From: Gammaproteobacteria bacterium
GTDB lineage: Bacteria > Pseudomonadota > Gammaproteobacteria > S012-40
Direction: 5' to 3'
NCBI GenBank assembly: GCA_029881255.1
Contig: JAOUMY010000004.1
Location: 302,182-366,181, forward strand
Length of the DNA: 64,000 nt
A model generated the notes under the pieces. The model did no database searches. It was not told where the DNA came from and saw only the letters and a program-made list of their open reading frames with translations. Position numbers and translations under genes: made by a program. Shown here in pieces: positions 43,696 through 52,421 of the stretch. Position 1 is the stretch's first letter; each line of letters begins with the position of its first letter.

Positions 43696-44939
43696 TAGAC
43701 TTCCGACCTGATAATTTCAAGCGGTGTTAAACGGCTGGCAGCATGTGCCGGCAATATGCTGGCAAGCACAGCCGAAACGAAAGCAAGTAAAAAACCACTG
43801 AGATAGATAGACGGCGCATATGAGATGATGAGATGCCCTCCCATAGGGCCTTGTCTACCCAGTTCGATAGTGGATAGATACAGATTGATAAAATGTCCAA
43901 ACAGCAAGCCAATTATGGCGCCTGTAATGCCCAGAATGATGCCCTGGGTAAGAAAAAGTTCCAGAATGTATTTTGGTGGATAGCCTATTGAGCGCAAAAT
44001 GGCGATTTCACGCTTCTTCTGGCTAATCATGATACTGAGCACATTGTATATGCCAAACCCGGCGACAAGTAAGATAGCGAAAGTCACTGCCAGACGTACT
44101 ATATCCTGAAACTTGAAAATCTCCATAAAATTGGCGTTGGCCTGTTCCCAACTTTCGACTTTGTCGGCGCTGGTCAAACCCCACGCAGCAGCCAGATCAT
44201 GGGCCCGATTCATATCGACCAGATTTACCGCGATATCGCTGATACGCCCAGGTGTACGGTTGATAGCCTGAACATCACGCAAAGCGCCAAACATGATCGC
44301 ATCATCGATACCTTTGATACCAAATTCGAGTACGCCGACAATTTTCAAAGGCCTGGGTTCAGAAAGACCGGATGAGGCGAGGATAGTGTCGCCCACTTTG
44401 AGCCCCAATTTATCCAGCATACCTTTACCCACAATGACCTTATGGCCGCCGCCACTCAGATCGAAAAGACTACCCTGCTTGATATATTCTTCTACCTTCA
44501 TGACGCGACTGTGTAGCGCGGGAATGATACCCACCAGACTGGAAGGTAGCCTGGTCTTACCTTTGCTGATGATGACGCTCATCGCCAGACTCGGGGAGTA
44601 CCCAAGCACTTCAGGGTCTTCGCGCAGCCGATCAAACCAACCTTGCGGATAGATGATGTGCGCTTCTTCACGCAGACCCGCTGGTGGAATCAGCCAGCGA
44701 ACCCGTTCATCCTCACCGTAAAAACGGCGAGTCATCTCTCCTTGATCGATGATTTGTTCACGCGCGGAAATCTTGATGTGCGAGGTATTATTGAGTAGCC
44801 GTTCGGTGATGAAATCACGCATCCCCAGTTGCAATCCCGAGATCACGGTATACATCATGGTACCAAGACTGATACCAAGAAAGATAAGCGTGGTTTGCCG
44901 CTTACGAGACATCAGATGCCGAATTGCAAGAAAAAACAC
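43695..44939 (-). CDS. ABC transporter permease, MacB/FtsX-type
   Basis: 414 residues: an N-terminal membrane helix (RQTTLIFLGISLGTMMYTVISG), a large periplasmic domain (about 45-275) and three C-terminal helices (about 285-315, 335-365, 380-405), with KREIAILRSIGYPPKYI as the coupling-helix motif of FtsX-like permeases. The periplasmic domain is the MacB_PCD kind. It probably moves or extracts a substrate in the periplasm together with its ATPase and adaptor. A GTG start two bases after the adaptor stop shows tight coupling. Confidence 0.92.
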   Translation of the reverse strand: MFFLAIRHLMSRKRQTTLIFLGISLGTMMYTVISGLQLGMRDFITERLLNNTSHIKISAREQIIDQGEMTRRFYGEDERVRWLIPPAGLREEAHIIYPQGWFDRLREDPEVLGYSPSLAMSVIISKGKTRLPSSLVGIIPALHSRVMKVEEYIKQGSLFDLSGGGHKVIVGKGMLDKLGLKVGDTILASSGLSEPRPLKIVGVLEFGIKGIDDAIMFGALRDVQAINRTPGRISDIAVNLVDMNRAHDLAAAWGLTSADKVESWEQANANFMEIFKFQDIVRLAVTFAILLVAGFGIYNVLSIMISQKKREIAILRSIGYPPKYILELFLTQGIILGITGAIIGLLFGHFINLYLSTIELGRQGPMGGHLIISYAPSIYLSGFLLAFVSAVLASILPAHAASRLTPLEIIRSEV

Positions 44940-44941
44940 CG

Positions 44942-45727
44942 TTATCTTCTCTTTACGATGATTTGATCGCTTTGCTGCAAATCGCCTTCCGTGACTTCGG
45001 CCCAGTTTCCGTCCACGCCACCGATTGATACGGTTACGGTTTGCTTTTTACCATTGCGCAACACCTTCACTCGTCCATCGCTCACTGCGGCCAGGGGCAC
45101 GAGTAGAGTATTATTTTTCTTACCCACTTCTATGGCGACATCTGCCGTCATGCCGGGTAAAACATTCTTGCTCAGATTATCAACATGAATATGCGCCAGA
45201 AATTCTTCATTACGTGAAAACAGCGCCGATACCGTGCCGTGCAACTGTTCCCCACGGATGCTCTCAAACAAAATTCGCACCGATTGCCCCTTTTGCACAC
45301 GCAAGGCGCCTTGCTGCTCTAATGAAACCTCAATGTATTTACCAGACATACCTTCGAGACGAAGCAGTGTTTGTTGTGGGAATACCGACTGGGCTTCATG
45401 AAAAGCGATATAACTGACTACGCCGTCGAAGGGAGCCGCAAAACGCAAATTATCCTCAAGCTCGACCAGCATCTGGCCGCGCTTTACTTCATCTCCCTCG
45501 CGTACGTACAACTTTTTCACTGTTTTTATGATGGCAATTTTGACGTCATAAACCTCGTCGGTCTTGACCTTGCCCAGGCCATAAATCGACTCGGTAATGT
45601 CACCAAATTTCGGGTTGACATATTCGATCTCGACTTTCTGCAGCGAGAACCAGACGCCAATCCCCAATACAACAGCAATAAACAGGCTGGAGACCAGCAA
45701 GATATGGTGTTTGACGAATTCGATCAC
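44942..45727 (-). CDS. Periplasmic adaptor (membrane fusion) protein without helical hairpin
   Basis: 261 residues: one N-terminal helix (about 8-28), then a lipoyl-type half motif REGDEVKRGQMLVEL directly joined to RFAAPFDGVVSYI with no coiled-coil hairpin between, followed by beta-barrel and membrane-proximal domains. MacA-type adaptors have a long alpha-hairpin at that point to contact a TolC-type channel; its absence makes a TolC contact less likely. A GTG start with GAGG upstream is used. It is the first gene of adaptor-permease-ATPase, with no outer-membrane factor gene alongside. Confidence 0.85.
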   Translation of the reverse strand: MIEFVKHHILLVSSLFIAVVLGIGVWFSLQKVEIEYVNPKFGDITESIYGLGKVKTDEVYDVKIAIIKTVKKLYVREGDEVKRGQMLVELEDNLRFAAPFDGVVSYIAFHEAQSVFPQQTLLRLEGMSGKYIEVSLEQQGALRVQKGQSVRILFESIRGEQLHGTVSALFSRNEEFLAHIHVDNLSKNVLPGMTADVAIEVGKKNNTLLVPLAAVSDGRVKVLRNGKKQTVTVSIGGVDGNWAEVTEGDLQQSDQIIVKRR

Positions 45728-45842
45728 CGAGGAACCTCAGAACGTGGTGCGGGGATAAGTATTCTAACGCAAAAGCGTGTTTAAAACGTCAAGGATGAAT
45801 CTGAATACCTAAAAAATTGAGAACGCAGCCGGCGGAGTGAAT

Positions 45843-45866
45843 CTGCCCGGCTTAGGCGCCGGGCAG
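45843..45866 (-). terminator. Strong hairpin after the Spy-like gene
   Basis: CTGCCCGGC (45843-45851) and GCCGGGCAG (45858-45866) form a 9-bp GC-rich stem, 22 bp after the stop at 45889. On minus there is no clear T-run after it, so it may terminate weakly or protect the mRNA 3' end. Confidence 0.55.
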
Positions 45867-45888
45867 TTGAAAATCAGATAAGGTTTTG

Positions 45889-46413
45889 TTACTCGCTCCA
45901 GCCTTTGCCGTGATGGCCGCGTTTATTCCAGTATTCCTTGAACTGCGCCAATTGGTCGGCATTCAGGACATTCATGACATCGACGCGACTTTTACTGCGT
46001 ATGATGATTTTTTGTGCTTTTAAATCACCCTGAGCCTTGGCCAAACGCTCTAGCTCTGCATCATTGATGCTTCCGCTATCAACCATGGCGCGAATTTGTT
46101 CGCGATTGCTCTTACTTTGTTCTTGTAGAGGCTTTAACTGAAGATCTGAGCGTTCGAAAATATCTTTGATCTGCGCCACTTGTTGGTCACTGAGTTTGAG
46201 ATGGGTTTTCATTTTGGCGAGACGATCTTCTACTGACCAATCACCCTTCCAGCCATGTTCGCCGCCCCACTCTTTGCCTCCATGATGCCCGCTGCTATCT
46301 TGCCAGCCACCCATATCGTCGTGGGGATGGCCACTCTTGTCGCCGGCGTACACGGGACTTGTCGCAACAGCACTGGCGAGTAAGGCCGCCTGAAGAACTA
46401 CAGAATATCGCAT
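45889..46413 (-). CDS. Spy/CpxP family periplasmic protein
   Basis: 174 residues with a signal peptide (cleaved near VYA-G, residue 24), a Gly/His-rich N-terminal region (HPHDDMGGWQDSSGHHGG) that may bind metal, and two LTxxQ-like motifs (LSDQQVAQIKDI about 74-85 and LNADQLAQFKEYW about 151-163) typical of Spy/CpxP. In this family the protein acts as an ATP-independent chaperone or envelope-stress regulator. The signal peptide fits the ATG at 46413 and a good CCAGGAG ribosome site. The next gene on the same strand starts at 45727, so they are probably separate units. Confidence 0.9.
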   Translation of the reverse strand: MRYSVVLQAALLASAVATSPVYAGDKSGHPHDDMGGWQDSSGHHGGKEWGGEHGWKGDWSVEDRLAKMKTHLKLSDQQVAQIKDIFERSDLQLKPLQEQSKSNREQIRAMVDSGSINDAELERLAKAQGDLKAQKIIIRSKSRVDVMNVLNADQLAQFKEYWNKRGHHGKGWSE

Positions 46414-46864
46414 AACTAAATCTCCTGGTGAAAAGACAATAACTATGGGAAACCTTTTGCTTGGGCAGTGCCGTACCGGTACGAGTTCCCGATGACACGA
46501 TGAATATTTGACAAGGCGCGATAGTGTAACACGTTGTCGTCATCAGATAGTTAGCAGAGAATTAGATTACTATTTTTCTTTAAACATATAGCATTAGTTT
46601 TAGCGGGTTTGCTATTGATATCATACAGATAATTATTTTCCTAATAGAAATCATGCTGCGTCGCGTATCGTGGTAATTAAAACTCAGACGATCCGCTTGT
46701 CACTGTATCAAAACAGAACAACAAAATTTTTTATCCGTCCCTATTAATTTACGCTATCAAACAATATGTATGTCCTTAGAAACGCTGGTATATTCCGGTT
46801 GCTGACTCAGGATGATAGTTAGTGTTTTTTGTAAATAGCAAAACATAAAGTTAGGAGATAATTG
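46414..46864. other. AT-rich intergenic region
   Basis: About 450 bp between divergent genes (Spy-like leftward, PD40 rightward). It is strongly AT-rich around 46560-46760. I saw no ORF, riboswitch or clear operator; it should hold two promoters. Confidence 0.4.
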
Positions 46865-47881
46865 ATGTCAGGAACAAAAAATAAACAACAACTGGTAAGA
46901 CACGTTTCTTTTGCACTACTCAGTACGAGCATGGCAATTAGCGCTATGAGTGCAAACGCCGCACCTGTCTATAGTGAATGGTCCGAACCCACGAATGCTG
47001 GGGTGAACCTGAATTCCTCCGCGAGAGATGGATGTCAGTTCGTCACCGCAAACGGACTGAGTATGTATCTTGCGTCAGACCGTGCTGGTGGATTCGGCGG
47101 AATGGATTTATACGTCGCCAGACGCGCTAACGTAAACGATGACTGGCAGGCCCCGAAGTTATTAGGCGAAGGCATTAATTCTGCCTACTGGGAAATCTGC
47201 CCTACCCTCAGCCCAAATGAAAAAGTCCTGTTCTTTACCAGTGAAAGAGACGGCGGCTGTAATGACGCAGAAATTACTGACCCTTCAGGAACAAACAGCC
47301 TGAGACGCGATATCTATATGTCTACGCGTGATGACGTTAACGATGACTTCGGCTGGTCCGCGCCAGTACATCTTGGATGTAGCAGCAACGGTGGTTTCAA
47401 TAGCGCAAAAGTCGACCAGGGCCCTTACTATCATGAAACGGCCACTGGCGACAATTACGTATACTTTTCGTCTAACAGAACGGGCGGCAAAGGCGGACAT
47501 GATATCTATTCTGTGAAGTTAGGCAGCGATCAATCCCCGATCGTAGACACGATACAGGGAATTGATGCGGTAAACACCAGCAAGAATGACCATCGCCCCG
47601 CTTTGAGCAACAACGGTCTGGAATTGTATCTGGATAGTAATAGACGCGCTGATCTCGTCGGTGATCACATCTATGTTGCAACGCGTTTAAGCACAAATCA
47701 CGCGTTCTCAGAGCCGACCGTAGTTGAAGCCATCGCAAATGGTTCAAAAGATGTTAACCGTCGTGTATCCCTGGCGAACGAAGATACTGAGCTCTATTAC
47801 ACCACTAATCGCACAGGTGGAAGCGGCAAAGTAGACGTCTGGGTTTCAACGAGAACCTCGAAGAAAAACGGCGCTAACTAA
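46865..47881 (+). CDS. Secreted PD40-repeat beta-propeller protein
   Basis: 338 residues with a signal peptide (cleavage near ANA-A, about residue 32). The mature part consists of repeated PD40 blades such as LSMYLASDRAGGFGGMDLYVARR (about 61-83), VLFFTSERDGG, VYFSSNRTGGKGGHDIYSV and LYYTTNRTGGSGKVDVWVS. Such propellers are found in TolB-like and OmpA-associated surface proteins and bind peptides or glycans. A single-domain protein like this gives no enzyme hint. AGGAG lies just upstream of the ATG at 46865; TTG at 46862 is in frame. A strong terminator follows. Confidence 0.85.
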   Translation: MSGTKNKQQLVRHVSFALLSTSMAISAMSANAAPVYSEWSEPTNAGVNLNSSARDGCQFVTANGLSMYLASDRAGGFGGMDLYVARRANVNDDWQAPKLLGEGINSAYWEICPTLSPNEKVLFFTSERDGGCNDAEITDPSGTNSLRRDIYMSTRDDVNDDFGWSAPVHLGCSSNGGFNSAKVDQGPYYHETATGDNYVYFSSNRTGGKGGHDIYSVKLGSDQSPIVDTIQGIDAVNTSKNDHRPALSNNGLELYLDSNRRADLVGDHIYVATRLSTNHAFSEPTVVEAIANGSKDVNRRVSLANEDTELYYTTNRTGGSGKVDVWVSTRTSKKNGAN

Positions 47882-47898
47882 ACTGCATCTGTATGTAA

Positions 47899-47926
47899 AA
47901 AGGGCTGGTAACGCTGCCAGCCCTTT
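47899..47926 (+). terminator. Rho-independent terminator
   Basis: AAAGGGCTGG (47899-47908) pairs with CCAGCCCTTT (47917-47926), followed by a T-run. It ends the PD40 gene. Confidence 0.93.
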
Positions 47927-48047
47927 TTTCTTTAATACTATTCTATGCCAAACCGAATTATAGAACCCGGTAATGGAATCGACGCTTTCTGAGAAATCCA
48001 TTCGCCATGAAGTGGCGGAGCGATAGAAATGATTGTCACATTAAGAC

Positions 48048-48599
48048 CTATACCTGTTTTCGCACCGTATACCGACTTTGGACAAAACCATTATCAGAAC
48101 TGGCGGAAGTAATAAGATTTAACTCAATTTGGTGATGTACATTTTCAAAAAGACGTATACCTTCGCCAAGCAAAATTGGGATATGAGTGACGGTGAGCTC
48201 GTCGATTAAATCCGCATTTAGAAATCCCTGTATTGTTTTACCGCCATCAATATACAAATGACGATAACCCTGCTGTGCTAAAACAGATACCAGGCTCGGC
48301 GGTGGAAGATTATAGATCTGAACTTTGTCCTTTAGTTCGTCAGGAACGAGGAAGGAATGACTGGTAAGCACAATAACCGGAATATCTTCGTAAGGCCAGA
48401 AACCAAATGTACGCACTTTTTCATAAGAGTTTCGGCCCATGACAATGGCGTCAATGTCCGCAACAAAGTCTTCATATTGCAGTCCATTCATTTTGGACTC
48501 GGCATATTTCGGATTGTGTAACCATTCGATATCGCCGTCTGGTCTGGCGATATAACCGTCTACACTCGTGGCAATATATACTGAACACTTTACTCGCAT
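48048..48599 (-). CDS. DHFR-like / RibD C-terminal family reductase
   Basis: 183 residues with the dihydrofolate reductase-like fold of the RibD C-terminal family: VYIATSVDGYIARPDGDIEWL (about 7-27), AIVMGRNSYEKV (about 52-63), VIVLTS, and a glycine turn in LYIDGGKTIQGFL (about 117-129). This family includes NADPH-dependent riboflavin-pathway reductases and many uncharacterised proteins, so the substrate is open. The ATG at 48599 follows AAGGA. It lies downstream of the serine hydrolase gene on the same strand (about 30 bp) and may be co-transcribed with it. Confidence 0.88.
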   Translation of the reverse strand: MRVKCSVYIATSVDGYIARPDGDIEWLHNPKYAESKMNGLQYEDFVADIDAIVMGRNSYEKVRTFGFWPYEDIPVIVLTSHSFLVPDELKDKVQIYNLPPPSLVSVLAQQGYRHLYIDGGKTIQGFLNADLIDELTVTHIPILLGEGIRLFENVHHQIELNLITSASSDNGFVQSRYTVRKQV

Positions 48600-48630
48600 A
48601 TTCAATCCTTAGCATAGCGACATATAGGCA

Positions 48631-49857
48631 CTATGGGGTAAGAAATTCACCATCGACTTTTTCCATCACCGTTTTGTGATCCCGATGCGTGGTGTTCACC
48701 AATAATACCGATGCAATACCCGCCTCGGGGTATACACGTAACTCCGAAATATAGCCAAACGCGCTACCTTCATGAAAATAGAAAGGTGTAACGCCTTTGT
48801 TGTTATAAAACCAGGAACGCGCGTTGTGCGTGGAATTGAGCAAAGTGGAGTTCCATTCACCCTGTAGCTTGAAAAATTCTGACTTCATTTTCACTGAAAG
48901 TGTCTTAGGGTTTGCAGCCAACATGTCCTGTACAAACAGAGCCGTTGAAGGTGCATTAGTAATCAGACCACCGTGAGCGGGAAAATTAAAATACCAATGC
49001 TCCTTATACGTTATCCATCCATCTACTTTTTCTTGCGTTAAATTATCGATCAACATACCAATGAGCATACCGATTAACGAAAACCGACGGGCGTATCCTT
49101 TAGAGTCGGCTTCAAACTTGTCGAATGTGAAGTCTGTCCCGGTTTCCATGCCCAGAGGTTTGAGTATATTGTCGACCACGTATGTTTCATAGGAAACTCC
49201 ACTCACTTTTCTAATCAATTCTCCTAGCAAGGCATAACCCAGATTGCTGTACTTCACATCGCTTCCAGGTTCGAATTTTAGCTTGGGATTTTTATTAAGT
49301 GTTTCGGTGAGCATCGCCTTAAGATCCAGCTTCCCATGCTCATGGTCTGGGTGCACATACATTTTACCTATCATGGCGTCTGGGATACCGGCACGATGAC
49401 CGAGCACTTGCCCTATGGTTACCGACTTATATGGAATGTCCGGCAAATATTTGCTGAGTAAATCGTCAAGTTGAATTTTGTTTTGATCGACCAGTTGTAA
49501 CACTGCCACAGCCGTAAAAAGTTTCGTCGCGGAGTAAAGCATCATCGGCGTTTGCATGCTCATCGCCGGACCATTTACCACTGCCCTACCGCTGGCATAT
49601 TCAAACAAGACTTTCTCTTCATTGAGTACGATGTATTGAATACCCGGCGTCATTCCCGATTCGACTACGCCATCAAGATATGTCTTGATCCTTTGTTCCC
49701 GGTCGACGTCCGAGCCCTGGTGCATAGTTGGAAGGCCCGAGCAGGAACACAATACCAATGCGACTGACGAAACCAATAAGGTAATTTTGGAGGTGCCTCG
49801 AAAAAATAATGACAAGCTGGTGCCAACAAAAAGAATACACCGGAAAGAAAACAACAT
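48631..49857 (-). CDS. Beta-lactamase-like serine hydrolase, lipoprotein
   Basis: 408 residues with a long N-terminal hydrophobic leader ending in a lipobox-like LVLCSC (about 34-39), then a class C beta-lactamase-type domain with the SxxK motif SATK (Ser109, Lys112) and YSN (about 203-205). A KTG-like third motif is replaced by HEG (about 365). The family contains esterases, D-aminopeptidases and penicillin-binding proteins, so beta-lactam resistance should not be assumed. The first ATG at 49857 has GGGGGCC nearby; a later start that would shorten the leader cannot be excluded. Confidence 0.85.
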   Translation of the reverse strand: MLFSFRCILFVGTSLSLFFRGTSKITLLVSSVALVLCSCSGLPTMHQGSDVDREQRIKTYLDGVVESGMTPGIQYIVLNEEKVLFEYASGRAVVNGPAMSMQTPMMLYSATKLFTAVAVLQLVDQNKIQLDDLLSKYLPDIPYKSVTIGQVLGHRAGIPDAMIGKMYVHPDHEHGKLDLKAMLTETLNKNPKLKFEPGSDVKYSNLGYALLGELIRKVSGVSYETYVVDNILKPLGMETGTDFTFDKFEADSKGYARRFSLIGMLIGMLIDNLTQEKVDGWITYKEHWYFNFPAHGGLITNAPSTALFVQDMLAANPKTLSVKMKSEFFKLQGEWNSTLLNSTHNARSWFYNNKGVTPFYFHEGSAFGYISELRVYPEAGIASVLLVNTTHRDHKTVMEKVDGEFLTP

Positions 49858-49933
49858 AAACAGGCCCCCTAACTGCTCAATAGTAGACTCAAATTATACA
49901 TAAATGAGGCTTGCTAATCTCTCGATAGACGAC

Positions 49934-51016
49934 TTACTGAACGGCCAAATCAGGCTGAGTATATATTTCCCGTAAATAGCGGCAATCATCCTGAAGTAGC
50001 TTACCAAGAAATGTTGTTATTTGCTCGTTGCCCAGTCTTGGGTAGGAACTCAACGCTACGCGATAGTCGGGCAGCTGATAGAGAAATGCAGCCAGGTCAC
50101 GCGTTCCATCACCAGTCGCGCCATAACCCAGTTTGTCCAGCATTGAAGCATTGAGAATCTGTTCGAACTGCCCTTTCATGGGCAAGGCAAACATAGGCAC
50201 GCCCAGATACAAACTCTCCGTCATGAGTGTAAATCCAGCCGTCGCCACTACAGCCTTTGCACGTCGCAAATCCTCGAGAAAACCGTCGCTACTAAACGAC
50301 TTGTATAACAGGTTTCCATGTCGTTCGCCTTTGTTATACCCATAGACGACGAATTGCTCGCGTGTAAATCCCGCCAGCGTACTCAAAAGTGATTCGTAGC
50401 CTGAGGTCACATATACCAGTATGTTTGCGCCGGGCTCGGGTTTCAGTGCTAATACTTCGCTACGTAATATCGGCGGAAATACATAACTCGTGTTATTTCG
50501 CAGCTCCCCTTCATGAAAACTGGTAATCAAGGACACCGTCGGACGAGGGACCATGGCACGGATTATCGCCTCAGTGACAATCGCATCCTTGCGATGCTGT
50601 TCCTCGAACTCGTAGGTCATATAGCGCATTCGATGTTGATTATCGATTGTAATAAGCGGCAGTCCGTAATAATTGGCGAGATATGCCGTCGTCGGCTCAA
50701 AATCGGTGATGACGCAGTCAGGCGCAAACTGTTTAAAAAGTGTCTTTCGAACCCGCCTAAAACTCTTGATGCCGTCAGGGACCGACCGCAGATTTTCAAG
50801 AAGCGTTATTAATGGCGAAACCTTGTTATTCTTGCTGACGATTTTTAACCCGGCGACCTCGGTTACATCGAAATCGTCTTTTAGATTTCGGTAGCCACGA
50901 TCATAACTGACGACACGGACCTCGTGTCCCTGCGCAAGTAAATACCTGAGAATCTCTCTCGCCCTTGAGGAATGTCCTGATCCCTCACCCGATACCCCGT
51001 AGACTATTTTAGCCAT
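49934..51016 (-). CDS. MJ1255-type glycosyltransferase
   Basis: 360 residues beginning MAKIVYGVSGEGSGHSSRAREIL, the glycine/His N-terminal motif of GT28/MurG-like glycosyltransferases of the MJ1255 type, followed by DCVITDFEPTTAYLA (about 112-126). The C-terminal half has VVATAGFTLMTESLYLGVPMFALPM, the UDP-sugar-binding segment. It would transfer a sugar to an unknown acceptor, such as a lipid or cell-envelope polymer. It is cytoplasmic or membrane-associated without membrane helices. AAAGGTAAG precedes the ATG. It is upstream of the serine hydrolase gene on the same strand, about 75 bp apart. Confidence 0.85.
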   Translation of the reverse strand: MAKIVYGVSGEGSGHSSRAREILRYLLAQGHEVRVVSYDRGYRNLKDDFDVTEVAGLKIVSKNNKVSPLITLLENLRSVPDGIKSFRRVRKTLFKQFAPDCVITDFEPTTAYLANYYGLPLITIDNQHRMRYMTYEFEEQHRKDAIVTEAIIRAMVPRPTVSLITSFHEGELRNNTSYVFPPILRSEVLALKPEPGANILVYVTSGYESLLSTLAGFTREQFVVYGYNKGERHGNLLYKSFSSDGFLEDLRRAKAVVATAGFTLMTESLYLGVPMFALPMKGQFEQILNASMLDKLGYGATGDGTRDLAAFLYQLPDYRVALSSYPRLGNEQITTFLGKLLQDDCRYLREIYTQPDLAVQ

Positions 51017-51576
51017 CTCTTACCTTTCTTTTTAACCAGGTTATTTTTAAATGGCGACAATTGTAAGCAACTTTGTACACGAATGAATGACGAAAAACGC
51101 TCCCAGACAAACGAGATCGGTTTAGTACAAGGCTCTTTTTTGAGTCTGGTTCGGAAGTGGCAGCAATCATGTTTCCAGGTTTGGTGTATCGATCCGCAGT
51201 TAGCGCAGTATTCATCTAGGGCGACAAGGTCATCTCAGGCAATGGCAAATACGCTAAAACATTTGATGAATTTAAACTATTTCTATATATTTACACAGGC
51301 TTTACTCTGGGAACTGGAAGTCCGCAGCCATATTAATCCAAGAATTCCACTCTGGCTCGTTTTCCTCAGGCAATTTTGCCTGTCCTCTCCCTCAGCACCT
51401 GAAAGTAGTCCCGTGCTATATAACAAGAAATTAGGCAGTTATCTTTAACACTAGAGTTTTTGCTTTAAGAGCACATAGCCGTGGTTATGTCTGCATATAT
51501 GAGACTGTGCTAATAGACGGCGCTATATGTGCTGATAAATAGTGTAGTTGATGAAATACATGGGAAGTAAAAATCA
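51017..51576. other. Intergenic region with an unconvincing ORF
   Basis: About 560 bp between divergent genes. A 121-residue frame at 51083-51448 lacks a good ribosome site and recognisable similarity and was not accepted as a gene. No hairpin or riboswitch was identified. Confidence 0.4.
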
Positions 51577-52410
51577 ATGCATAGTTTTTTAAAATACCTG
51601 CTGCTTACGTCCATCGTTTTTTTCTCCGTTGCGTCAAATGCCAAGGCCTCCTCTGTCCGGCAGGGCGAAGATGGTCTGGTGTTCGGGCTATTGCCCTTTA
51701 TGAGCCCTATCTCATTATTCAAACGCTTTGCCCCCTTGCGGGACTACATCATGCAAAATGCGAATGAAGAAATCGTCTTTGAGACCGCCAATGGTTTTGA
51801 CGAATTCGTTGCCAGAACCAAGAAAAAACAGTACGACATCATTCTCACGGCGCCCCACTTCGTCAACTCCGCTATTGATACCGGACACTATAAATTATTA
51901 GCCACGTTTAAATCCCCTTTGTCGGCCAATATACTGGTGCGAGGAAATAGTGAGATACGGGACGTCAAGGATTTGCGCGGAAAAAAAATCGGCCATGCGC
52001 CTGAGACGGCGTTTATTCCGGTTATTGGTCGAAAATATCTGGACAAGGTCGGCTTGAAAGGTGAGAAAGCGCCGGTATATAAATCCTATCGTACCCATAA
52101 TGCTGCCTACCATGCCTTGACTGCCGGAGAAATTGAGGCCGCTATCATCGGCCCCTATCTGGTGAAGAATGCCATTGAAAAAGATGGCCTAAGATTGATA
52201 GCCAAAAGCAATGATTTTCCTTCGATTGCGGTTTTGGGTTCCAAACGCGTATCTACAACAACATTAGACAAAATAAGCAAAACGCTTATCGGCATGGAAA
52301 ATACGCCTGAAGGCTCGCTTGCACTAACCCAAATGTCCTGTCCGGGTTTCCGAGAAGCGTCCAACACGGAGTTTAATGTTCTTCGCACCTATTTGTCATC
52401 GTTGGACTAG
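51577..52410 (+). CDS. PhnD-like periplasmic binding protein, second copy, probable ligand sensor
   Basis: 277 residues with a signal peptide (cleavage near AKA-S, about residue 24). The PhnD-type fold is indicated by LVFGLLPFMSPISLFKRFAPL (about 34-54), YDIILTAPHFVNSAIDTGHY (about 88-107), VKDLRGKKIGHAPETAF and the GEIEAAIIGPYLV hinge segment (about 188-200). No ABC permease or ATPase is near; the next gene, 11 bases away, encodes a membrane GGDEF-EAL protein. A role as periplasmic sensor is inferred, as for NspS with MbaA in Vibrio cholerae. Ligand unknown; the sequence is diverged from the first PhnD-like protein. Confidence 0.87.
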   Translation: MHSFLKYLLLTSIVFFSVASNAKASSVRQGEDGLVFGLLPFMSPISLFKRFAPLRDYIMQNANEEIVFETANGFDEFVARTKKKQYDIILTAPHFVNSAIDTGHYKLLATFKSPLSANILVRGNSEIRDVKDLRGKKIGHAPETAFIPVIGRKYLDKVGLKGEKAPVYKSYRTHNAAYHALTAGEIEAAIIGPYLVKNAIEKDGLRLIAKSNDFPSIAVLGSKRVSTTTLDKISKTLIGMENTPEGSLALTQMSCPGFREASNTEFNVLRTYLSSLD

Positions 52411-52421
52411 AAGACCAAAAA

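Noticed and set aside
48631..49857. Possible antibiotic-resistance beta-lactamase
   Set aside because: Motifs fit the broad serine hydrolase family, with the third motif altered, and no resistance context.
51083..51448. Open frame of 121 residues between divergent genes
   Set aside because: No ribosome site, odd composition and no recognisable similarity; probably chance.
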